Source of the DNA: Adiantum capillus-veneris
Lineage: Eukaryota > Streptophyta > Polypodiopsida > Polypodiales > Pteridaceae
NCBI GenBank assembly: GCA_014529385.2
Contig: CM043943.1
Span: 155,841,092 to 155,905,091 of the forward strand
Reading direction: 5' to 3'
Length of the DNA: 64,000 bases
The position numbers were made by a program, and so were the translations under genes. Below are positions 54,708 through 64,000 of the stretch, piece by piece (position 1 is the first letter of the stretch; each line of letters opens with the position of its first letter). The notes below the pieces were generated by a model. It did not search any database. It saw only the letters and a list, made by a program, of their open reading frames with translations, and was not told where the DNA came from.

Positions 54708-55640
54708 TGTGGGACGCGAGTCTAACCTCACTATCCTATCTTATTGCAGTATTAGCGAGAACCACGATTAAATTGTCAATCCATGGGATGAAGCTAACTC
54801 GACTAGTACATAGAGGCTACAAGAGGGTGTCAATCTCTCAGAAAACAACTAAAAACTCGCATCTAACTCATGCTACACTCAAGTGACAAAAATCACTAAA
54901 AGCCAATCGCCCATCAGCAAACAAATCACATCCGTTGCAGCATCAAATGACATCCAAACGTAACAAAACTTCCAGGACATGTTTATAAGATCTAAGCACA
55001 CATGCTTATGGTCTCAAATCCCTCTTTAGGTTAAGTGCCAAAATCGCGATTATTAACAGCAGTGGATTTTTGACCTAGTCGTTTTTTTACCCAGAATGCA
55101 TTTAAATGCTTAGCAATGATGCCCCAATACCCCGCCTATGCTTAGTTTTTTATTTGAAAGTGTAAATTCCTAGTTATGATGAAATTAGGCCGCAGGTCGT
55201 AATGCCAAAAGCTACGAATTACTATGAAGTGCTTATGTCAATGCGTAGAGCTCTTACTGCGGTTGCAATGCAACAAACGCGACTGCAATGTGACAACCGG
55301 GGAGGGAGTAGGAAGCGTGAGAAGGAGAGAGGTGAGCGCCGCTAGCTCACGCTGTGTATTTCATTATCCAAAACTTAATAATAACTTATACAAAAAATGG
55401 CTTTCATACCTTAGCCAAGGTTTTTGGTGGTCAAAACTAATAATCTGGGAGTTCTACCAAAGATGGGTAATGACAGGTTGATACAATCTCGAAGCTTGTA
55501 GCCCTGGTTCATCAATTACAAGGTTTATCCAAAAAAAATAGGAGTTACAATATTCTCGATTTATCAAAATAATAAGTGTTTTTACAATGAGAACTCCAAA
55601 AAATGGAATCCGTGGTATTTGTGTTAGCTTGCTGCTAACA
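54708..55640 (-). mobile_element. LTR of giant gypsy copy 2 (933 bp)
   Basis: The plus strand runs TGTGGGACGCGAGTC... to ...TTGCTGCTAACA, matching 16141-17059 throughout. It carries CGCGATTATTAACAGC at about 55045-55060, a relic of the leader palindrome. The ends fit TG...CA. Confidence 0.85.
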
Positions 55641-57251
55641 CCTATGTGCTAAGAGTCATACATAATAGGCTTATGCTCAAGCAAGAAGAGCTGAGAAGAT
55701 CTAAATTGTGTAGCTACAAGGGTCGTGAGTAACGCTTATCCGAGTAGTTTGCCTGAAGTCCTGCTAACATTAGAGGTAGAATCATTAATATTTTTGCTAT
55801 TAGGAGATCCGTTATGTTAATGTTAAATCTATTGGTGAGCCAAAGTATGCCATTAGTTTTCTTAGTGTACAACGTAGGTTACTATTCTATATATGATTCT
55901 TGGCCATATCTCTGTTATATCTTAACCCACTTTGAGCACATCTATATCCCAGTATTGGAGTATTCAAGACTTATGTTGTTTCTAATGTACACTTATTTTA
56001 TGAGTAGTTTCTTTTGTACTAACTCATTTTTCTATACCTTTTCAGACTTACTATTATTTTTTGCAAGAATTTTTCACTTATTATACTTTTCTGGAAGAAT
56101 TTTGGAAGCATTTCGGCTTTTTTTTATAAATTTTCAAAAAAGCCTTTTATATATACACACTCCAACCAGAGACCTCACAAGAGGATTTGAATCCATTTTT
56201 ATTCCTTCAATCTAGCTAATGTTTTAGTCCTAATCTTATATGTTTCATATCTATACTACTTTTACTGACCAAATGATAAAGTCACTACATAAATGCCCGC
56301 TTTTGAAGCTTATAACAAACATAAAGTTTTTTTTCGTACATAAAGAACAAGAAACTGGACTATATAACCTGGATACATCGAAAAATTGAATTTGTCTACC
56401 TAATTAGTTGTAGCAATCTTCATTGTGCTTGTATTCTAAATTGTGTCGTCGCGCGTGATGAGCATAACCATATCTTCCCAAAATTTTGTAGAATCTATAG
56501 TCCATGTTATGCACTATCGTGTATGTCTACATATGTGCTTGCATGTGTGTGTTTGTGCGAAAAAGAACCAATTATGATGTGTAGACATGTAGTAGTGTTA
56601 GTGTGTATACGCGCTTCACCAGGGGCACTTTTCTCCCACTGGGTTTTTCCCCCTGGACATCTGGTGTGAAAGGACACCTTATCTCTTAGGGTTTCATATA
56701 AGCTTTGTAGCTCTAAGTTTGTATATACATTTATTATTCCAATACAGAGAGATAGACTACAGAGATCTCGTACACAAGCTCTGTGTCTTCTCCTTCTCCA
56801 TCTTCTTCCTACTCTGAGTTGCTGTCTTCCTTCTGTTTCCTGTTTCATCATCTTCAACATGATGTCCATAAACTTAAAAGATCACTACATACATAAAAAC
56901 CAAATCAGACATTGATCATGCCATCATTTTGTATGTTTTTTTTTGTGTGTCTAGTTTTGTATGGAAAATCCCTCTTGTGCTGGTCGTATGCATCACTAAA
57001 AAAATTTAAGAAAAGATCATGCATATTGATTACGGACTACCCTCATCATCCGTGTATACATCAAATCTCAAATTGTATCTTTATTGTACCAATTTTGCCC
57101 AGTATGCCTACCCAAGGTACTATGTGTGTGTATGTGTGCTTGCAAATTTAACAAAGCTTACCTTAGGCTTTTAGTGTCGATCGTTAGCTACTTTTGCAGA
57201 TTGTGAACGATGCTCATAATTGCCAAATATTGACTCCCTTCTGTGTATGTT
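55641..57251. other. Unassigned stretch with a possible copia LTR remnant
   Basis: No gene is recognised. At about 56630-56870 the plus strand has CTCCCACTGGGTTTTTCCCC, then TTTCATATAAGCTTT, AATACAGAGAG and a run ending TCTTCAACATGATGTC. This is the style of the 3' half of a plant copia LTR followed by a degenerate primer site. Limits cannot be fixed. Confidence 0.35.
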
Positions 57252-58007
57252 TGTGTAGTTGTTTTTACTTTAAATAATAAGACATAAATGAACTTTATCC
57301 TTCAAAAAACAGTTGGCTTTAGAGAAAGGGTAAAGATTAGTACAAAAAAAACTCAATATTAGAATTATCTTTGTGAATGGTATATACGAATGAGGCCTCA
57401 TTCCAGTATGCAATGATAGTAACCCATTAGAGAAGTATTTCCCAAGTGGTATGAACCAATGTAATCATGGACAGACAATTGCTTCAAGCTAAAAATTTCC
57501 AAGAAAGGATAGAGTCCTCACCTGCATCCATTCAATCAAGACAACAGATATGTTAGTCTTGAATGCGTTTTATAGATGTCAATGGACTATATCAGTTGTT
57601 ATCCATGTCCATCTTACAACTTTTTATCTTTAACCAAAAGTCTAAAGTGTAATGCTCTTCATTTTTGTCCAACTTTCAATAGAAACCATAAGCCCAATGA
57701 ATTATGTGTATAACCCGATTTATGTTATTATTAGTTTACTTTATCTATGTGTTTTTTTTATCAGAAGTCCACCTTTCTTTCTGAATAAGTGACCTAGTAC
57801 CATCTTTAGGTTAAAGTTTTTTATTATTTTTACAAAGCTTTCTATTAAGCCAGATACCTATCCTAAAACTAATCAGGTAAATGGTACATTTACCTTTAGA
57901 ACCATTAGTCAAAATATAATATCTTTAAAACGCTTCTTTCAAAGCAATCTAGTTGCTTGGTTTAGGCAAAAAAACATTTTTCCAAAATTTGATCCGACTA
58001 GTGTAAG
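57252..58007. repeat. Direct repeat A, left copy (at least 756 bp)
   Basis: From TGTGTAGTTGTTTTTACTTT the sequence matches 63239-64000 with about 93% identity by eye. The 5' boundary is sharp; the right copy runs out of the window. No protein is coded. The pair encloses the Penelope-like RT. Confidence 0.9.
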
Positions 58008-59335
58008 TAAACAATGCCTTAAGTCATGAGATCCATACTTTTGTCATATCATCACCATCCTGGACTGCAATATAACTTCATCATATTTTACCATTAAAGT
58101 GACATCAAGATCAAACTAACAGTTCCTCTATTTTATAAAACAACAAAAAAGTAACCATTTTTTTGAAGCAATCTCAAGCAAGTCGGGTTCAACCCTTTTA
58201 ACCAAATGTTACATTTTTTTAGAACAAAATATATCTTTAAATGTACATTGCCTTAGTGGCCTGACCTTGCAGTAAAAAAACCTTTAAACGTTATGAATTA
58301 GTACATGGGAAATTGAGCATAGAACTATAATCATGTGTATATTTCCAGGTATGTATAAGATGTAATCATGTACTATCTAATGCCATTCATCCCAAACCAA
58401 CATAGATAGTAAGCGAAAAACTGCTCGTATAAGCCTTGGTGTAAGGCAACCCATTCCAATAGTTCAATAAGCTTGGTAATCAAACCTGCTCTATTTATAA
58501 TTTAAAAAATCTTTATGCTTAACCAAGTTAGTTTACTGTGAACCTGCGTTAAAAAACCAGAGTACAGAACGGACGAGTTTTCTTTTCAAAAAATTACTAG
58601 TATGGTTGCTAAGCCAAACCATTTAAATGATATATATAAAAAACCAGAGCGCCTAGTAGAAATATATATAGAGTGTGGACCTGAGAAATGCCTTCCTTGT
58701 TCACAAGCTCCATGGTTATGCAGTAGTCTCTCTTTATACCAACACTATCACAACTCAAAAAAGACTAAGTGGGGGGCTCATGGCCAACCCTCACCTTTTA
58801 TAGAGGTTTTTGAAAATGATGCAGACCAGAAGTCGGTTCCTTCACCTAGGTGTAATGCATTAAGCAATAGGCACCTCAGCCCCATAGGGGGATTGAGACG
58901 AGAAGAAGACCATCATTAAGTAGTAGGCTGGGTACACAGGGACCTGTGTGTGAACTATACATAAGCGACAGGCGTAAGTGGGAGAGAGGAGGTGAAGCGC
59001 ATCATGCAGTAGTGTGATGCATAGAGCTCCATGTGTAGGATAAATTGTAAGTGATAGGCATGAATGCCTTGATCTACTCAAGAATAGTTACTGCATTGCT
59101 CAGTGTTGTACGCCAGTGCATTAAGGTTATTATTTTAACTTTTGATGTGCCTTTTTTAAAGTATATGTTCTAAGGAGTCAAATCCACAAGGCGGGCGGGG
59201 GCAGGGGGGGGGTGTTTTTGTTTTTATAAAAGATTCATCTTTTTTTGTGGTCAAAGAGAAGTCCTCTAATTGTAAAAAAGGTTTGGGGGATGTTTTTATA
59301 AAAAATAGAAGTAAATACTAGTTGTAAAATAACTT

Positions 59336-59399
<64 letters not shown>

Positions 59400-59470
59400 C
59401 CGCCCTGTCCCACGCACCATACACAATGGATCGATAGCAAGCCCATTGTGAATGGGTCTACTACCTTATC
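58008..59470. other. Unassigned stretch between repeat A and the RT relic
   Basis: No family is recognised; the open frame at 58602-58919 has no familiar motif. A (TG)29 microsatellite lies at 59339-59397. Confidence 0.5.
59339..59397. repeat. (TG)29 microsatellite
   Basis: A perfect TG run of about 59 bp near the 3' end of the RT relic on the minus strand. Confidence 0.93.
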
Positions 59471-62400
59471 AAAGAAATGAGGTTAGTATGGTTGAAAAGT
59501 AAGCCATGCCAATCATTTTTTGAAAGTGATTTTAGGATTTTGTTCACTATGTCACTTCTCTTGAATCCACTAAGGCAAAACTTGTGTATAAGTAACCTGA
59601 TATCTTCCCATGCCAAGAATCAATTAGAGGAGGAGTACATGATTATGTACAAGAGGCCGGTACAGGTACAAAGAGCGGCTTTACGTGGTCGATTACTATT
59701 CTTTTTAACAAATTCTATGGGTGGGATATTGAAAATGTCTCTTTTCCAAGTAAATTGTTGGTCATATCCTCCCACACAAGGGTTGTGGAGAGTAATTGTA
59801 AAATTGAGGAATTGTACCGATGTAGAAAAGAAGCAAGTAGATGTTATAAACCCTTGTCCATATGTTAGTTCTATTTTTAGGTAGTTAGGGTAGATGTGAC
59901 AGATTTCATCCGAGAAAGATTTATGTTGAGGCTTAATATGTCATTCATATATCTATAAGTGTGTTTAAATAGTGAAAGTTTATTATAGTTGTCCTTGTCA
60001 CCCATGGTTTTGAAAAACCAATTGTATTCAAAGAAGGCTAGGTATAAATTACACATAAGAAATTCGTAGGAAAAGCCTATGGGGATGCTTAGGCTTTGGT
60101 TAAAACATTGTCCTCCGAAAAGCAAAGTGTAATTATCAAGGACCCAAGATATATTTTTAAATAGTTTATCTTCATCAAAGTGTAAGGGATGAGAAGATTG
60201 TTTTTTTCTGATCCATCTAGGCTTCTTGGAGAGAGACATGTAGAAGAAACCATTCAATTTAGCATGTTTAAAGGCAAGCCTGATCATTTGTAATAGAACA
60301 TCTTTCAGTCCTAATACTCCATCAAGGGGTATGTTCTCATAACTTTGAGTGATATCAGCTGTGAAGAGATGAAAAATCTGTTTAGGGAGGTTAAGAGTAA
60401 CTTTTGTGGAGTTTTTTACTAGCCAAAAAAGATTATAGTGTATTTGAAGAAAGTTAGAGCAGACTTTTTGTTTAGAGGCACATACTGATTCAAATTTTGA
60501 AAGTACTAAGTCAAGGCAAAGGGTCATATCCTTGGTAATGTTAGTAAAAATACCATTTGAGGCATCAGATATCTACCTGAATTTACACTTGTGTAATTTA
60601 TAGGTGGAGAAAAGTACTGGAAGTTTGGTATCTTGAAAGGAATAGCCTAATATATCTAGTTGTTTTAAAATTGTGTTAGTAACCTGATACAGCGAGGTGT
60701 TAAGTGGTGTGAATTCCTTTCCAAAAAATCGAGAGTGGGTTATATTCCAAGCCAAGTTTTTGCATATAAGAGTGGGACAGTTTGCACTCTTATCCAACCC
60801 TACTACAAACCAGTTATGTAAAAGCTTTTGAAATTCAACAGCTAGCTGTGGTGTGATCCAAGTGGTTTCAATAGATAACCATTTATAAGGTAATAGAGAG
60901 ATTTTTTGAAAAAAAAGCATTTTTCAACCAAATCTGCTAAGTCCAGTAGGACTGTCTTCTCCAGTCGGAGAGTTCTAACAAGGTCAGGTAGACAGCTAAG
61001 TAAAGCTTATAGAGCAAGATAAGGGTTTTTAGGAAAAGTGGGTATATGGTTAAAGTCCTTTAGCTAGGATTTTTTGGATTGTGGTATTCTTAATCGGATC
61101 AAGATTACAAGTGTAGACATGCTTCCCATAAGTATCAAAATCTTCAAAAAGGGATAAACTTATCACAAGTACTCAGGAACGGTGTTGTGTCTTAAAAAAT
61201 CATTACAATAAACAAGATTCTCAATAAATTTTTGATACTTCCAGCCAATCAGTACATTATCAAGTGTTCATGATTTCCAAAAAGTAAAAACACTCACAAA
61301 AAAAGTGTCTTTGGGTGTATCCAATCCAGAAGTTCATTTTGAAAAAGGCAATGTTCATAGATATAATCTTTGCAAGAAGATGCTTCATTCCACAAGGCCT
61401 AGTAGAAACCTGCACATCATAACTGATCATAAGTCAAGAAGGTGCCGGATAGGGGTGTTTCTTCCTCTTCCCCTAGTAAAGCTTCAAGATTTTCCTCTAC
61501 CAAAATTAGAGGACGAGCTTAGTGTTAAAAAAGACGTGAATGAATTGGGGGTGGCAAGAGAAGTAGGTCTTTTTAGTGAGGGGGAATCATCATCATCAAT
61601 ACATGGCTTGAGTAAATGGTAATAATCTTAACACCTTTGTAGTTTGCATATGTAGTCAAATAAGTCCTAGGTTCATCTGATTTCAGTTCTTTAAGAATAT
61701 CCAGCATAAGCCCACAAAAAATATTGAAAGCAATCTGAGATATCACTAACTGTTTAGCTTGGCCACCTAACCAAGAACAGATAAAGGATAGATGAAAGTC
61801 CACCGGCTTTTCAGGGAAAAGCTTGTACAGATGGTTGAGGATAAACCAGATAGCACGGTCAAACCACATAATGTTGGATTCGCAAGATGTTTTAGGGTCC
61901 AAAAATTTGCAAACACACTTAACATAAGGTCGAAAAACATTGGAAGAGTATTTGGAATGATCAATAAGGTTAAGGTTAAAAGGGGCTTTTATGAGTTCTC
62001 CTTTGTCTAAGTAATGCCCTCCTTTCAGAATTTTTAGTCTACAATCCTCAACATTGGAGGCGGGAAGATTAGCCAGATAGACCCAAGTTTCACTAAGAAT
62101 TGGTGCCAGAAAGGCTTTGTTAGGAGGAACCCAGAGCTGATGGTCTACACCAAAGGATTCAATTTCTATTTGTCTAACAGGTAGAAAAGGAAAGACTTTG
62201 GACACTTTGGGTACCATTTCCACGAGATTAGAATCACTAAGGGAGCAAAGATTGTTTTGAAATTCCTTGACAGCTTCAAGTGTTGCACTACCTCTACAAA
62301 AGATACCACCGGTTTGAGGGACAGTTGGAGCAGTAGGGGTACTGAGAAAAGAGGAATTAAGGTCACATAGTTTTTTTCCAAAAGTAAGATAATTCGGCCC

Positions 62401-62548
62401 CAAGCGAAGAAAATAAGGCCAGCTCTTGTTGATATTGTATAGAAAGTATGGGTAGTTGGGTTATGTAGTGGGAAATCATATTAACCCCATCTTTGGGGTC
62501 CTTGTCCAAGGTGGTCAGAATCTTGACCCAATCATTGAAAGACAACAT
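59471..62548 (-). pseudogene. Penelope-like reverse transcriptase, degraded, no GIY-YIG seen
   Basis: N-terminal segment 61573-62403 (276 codons) is without known motif. A gap of stops follows. The RT then shows ANCPTLICKNLAWNITHSRF, LPVLFSTYKLHKCKFR (the K-x-H-K block of Penelope RTs), HLFTADITQSYENIPLDGVL (first catalytic Asp), GGQCFNQSLSIPIGFSYEFL (usual IPMG), NLYLAFFEYNWF and TYRYMNDILSLN (YxDD changed to YMND). After a frame change (59471-59900) come ICHIYPNYLKIELT, WKRDIFN and NSNRPRKA, a thumb-like region known from such elements. No GIY-YIG endonuclease was found downstream. Coding reads toward the left. The class is inferred from motif memory; another RT lineage is possible. Confidence 0.6.
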
Positions 62549-63238
62549 GTGTAAGATGGATCACTTTTTATCCGAGGCAAGAGCCGAATCATTTATTAAT
62601 TGAGAAGCATTTAGATTGCCAATACATATTAAAACAAGAGAGGTAGCCACAAAGAGGGGCTCAGAAGATAGTTACAGGCCCTGTGAAAGGGGAAGGGCAA
62701 TAGACAAACTTATAGGTAAGCTAGGGATTATTTTTGGTAGTATGTAACATAGCATTTGGCCCTTCGAGCCAGAAAAAATTTAGTTCTAATTCTAAAGCTT
62801 TCTTTAAGAGTGGTTCTTTAGGTAAAACCTAAACCTAATTTGTTCTAAAATTCTTGTTTCTCCGGGTCATGGTTTACACTCATGTGAGCTGTCAATTTAA
62901 AGTGTTTGTGATCCTAAAAGAAAATATACAATTAGTCCTGTAGGTTGGGCTTGCAATCCTTAAATCGTAAAAGTCAGAGACTATAATAGTCATGAGCAGG
63001 TAACCAGAACATTATTCTATGCAAGACCACCTAACACCTATCAACCGACAATGTCAGAGACTATAATAGTCGTGAATAGGTAACTAGAACATTAGTCTAT
63101 GCAAGACCACCTAACACCTGCCAACCAAAACTGGATTTATAGGCAGTGGGTCTAACCTAGAACTAAGATTCAGATTAGTTTCCAAAGTCAGGTTCCTGGT
63201 TTTCTCAGGATGAATGAAAAAACCTTATGTATAGGACG
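62549..63238. other. Stretch between RT relic and right repeat A, with an 80-bp tandem duplication
   Basis: It would hold the 5' UTR of the RT element. GTCAGAGACTATAATAGTC recurs at 62973 and 63053 (80-bp period, about 90% identical), ending near 63130. No gene is seen. Confidence 0.6.
62973..63130. repeat. 80-bp tandem duplication
   Basis: Two copies, 62973-63052 and 63053-63130, each including GCAAGACCACCTAACACCT. Mismatches are few. Confidence 0.85.
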
Positions 63239-64000
63239 TGTGTAGTTGTTTTTACTTTAAATAATAAGACATAAATGAAATTTATCATTCAAAAAACAGT
63301 TGGCTTTAGAGAAAGGGTAAAGATTAGTACAAAAACAACTCAGTCTTTGAATTATCTTTGTACATGGTATATATGAATGAGCCTCATTCCACTATGCAAT
63401 GATAGTAACCCATTAGAGAAGTACTTCTCAAGTGGTATGAGCCAATGTAATCATGAACAAACAATTTGCTTCAAGCTAAAAAAAGTCCATGAAAGGATAG
63501 AGTCCTCACCTGCATCCATTCAATCAAGACAACAGATATGTTAGTCTTGATTGCATTTTACAGGTGTCAATGGACTATATATCAGTTGTTATCCATGTCC
63601 ATCTTACAACTTTTTATCTTTAAGCAAAAGTCTAAAGTGTAAATGCTCTTCATTTTTGTCCAACATTCAATAGAAACCATAAGCCCAATCAATTTCGTGT
63701 ATAACCCAGTTTTTGTTATTAATAGTTTACTTTGTCTATGTGTTTTTTTTATCTGAAGTCCACCTTTCGTTCTAAATAAGTGACCTAATACCATCTTTTG
63801 TTCAAAGTTTTTTTATATCTTTGCAAAGATTTTTATTAAGACAGATACTTATCCTAAAACTAATCAGGTAAATGGTACATTTACCTTTAGAACCGTTAGT
63901 CAAAATATAATATCTTTAAAACACTTCTTTCAAAGCAATTAGTTGCTTGATTTAGGCAAAAAAACATTCACAAAAAAAAATTTGATCCGACTAGTGTAAG
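63239..64000. repeat. Direct repeat A, right copy (continues past the window)
   Basis: It starts TGTGTAGTTGTTTTTACTTT with the same sharp edge as the left copy, 5987 bp away. The match continues to the last base with small indels, for example around 63970. The end is not visible. Confidence 0.9.

Larger units (their letters stand above)
50735..55640 (-). mobile_element. Giant Ty3/gypsy element, copy 2 (LTR, PBS, RT to post-integrase region)
   Basis: On the minus strand: a 933-bp LTR (55640-54708), PBS, then immediately the middle of RT, so leader, gag, protease and the first RT blocks are deleted. RNase H, two H2C2 modules, integrase and a PR-like domain follow, ending near 50735. It is the same family as copy 1 by its LTR and its RT. 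No 3' LTR is visible; sequence left of 50.7 kb belongs to another element. Confidence 0.75.

Noticed and set aside
56507-56869. 120-residue minus-strand ORF
   Set aside because: It overlaps a putative LTR remnant; the Arg-rich composition comes from a CT-rich tract.
58602-58919. 105-residue ORF as a host gene
   Set aside because: No recognisable motif, no upstream promoter signal, and it lies inside a repeat-bounded unit.
59477-59884. 135-residue plus-strand ORF
   Set aside because: It is antisense to the C-terminal thumb region of the Penelope-like RT, which explains its openness better.

Overview
The window is land-plant nuclear DNA made almost wholly of nested, decayed retrotransposons, with one recognisable host-type gene. 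That gene is an intron-bearing class V (GH18) chitinase-like gene at 30.65-32.80 kb, probably a pseudogene. Two families argue against an angiosperm: a Penelope-like reverse transcriptase at 59.5-62.5 kb, and a relic of an uncharacterised family with a D-x-A-E-N-Y motif at 26.8-28.7 kb. Together with many long AG/TC and GT/AC microsatellites this suits a large repeat-rich genome such as a fern; that assignment is inference.

Layout. (1) 0.1-1.8 kb: a long imperfect inverted repeat, then the 3' end of a Ty3/gypsy element ending in a 611-bp LTR. (2) 1.8-17.06 kb: the 5' two-thirds of a giant Ty3/gypsy element on the minus strand, with a 919-bp LTR, a tRNA-Asp-type primer site, a leader over 3 kb, gag, protease and RT. 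It is interrupted by a TIR element (6.74-7.56 kb) and by a non-autonomous LTR element (10118-14448, TSD CAATT). (3) 17.06-19.08 kb: the 3' end of a plus-strand gypsy element with two RNase H domains (Tat-like). (4) 22239-26421: a complete-ended but internally deleted Ty3/gypsy chromovirus. It shares LTR start, PPT and pre-PPT box with the element at 10.1-14.4 kb. (5) 33124-39968: a full-length Ty1/copia element (TSD AGTGG) carrying a nested, inverted, deleted copy of its own family (34199-34937, TSD AAAAG). (6) 40699-41439: a likely solo LTR. (7) 43.5-50.0 kb: a degraded minus-strand gypsy element with an unusual accessory or gag-like polyprotein and a palindrome-bearing leader. (8) 50.7-55.64 kb: a second copy of the giant gypsy family, holding the 3' enzymes that the first copy lacks. 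Its integrase is fused in frame to a second, retropepsin-like domain whose catalytic Asp is Asn. (9) 57.25-64.0 kb: a Penelope-like RT relic between two direct repeats of at least 756 bp, in the manner of Penelope pseudo-LTRs.

The two giant-gypsy copies share their RT region (1811-2290 and 54184-54666, about 90% identical by eye). Together they outline a family of roughly 15 kb: LTR, tRNA-Asp PBS, long leader, gag, zinc knuckle, PR, linker, RT, RNase H, two H2C2 modules, integrase, PR-like domain. A palindrome (core TAAATAATCGCGATTATTTA) recurs about every 283-293 bp in the leaders of two gypsy elements. The strongest candidates for something undescribed are the post-integrase PR-like domain, the palindrome array, and the Penelope-like element with its flanking repeats. 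All identities, repeat boundaries and family calls were read by eye, without alignment software or database searches.
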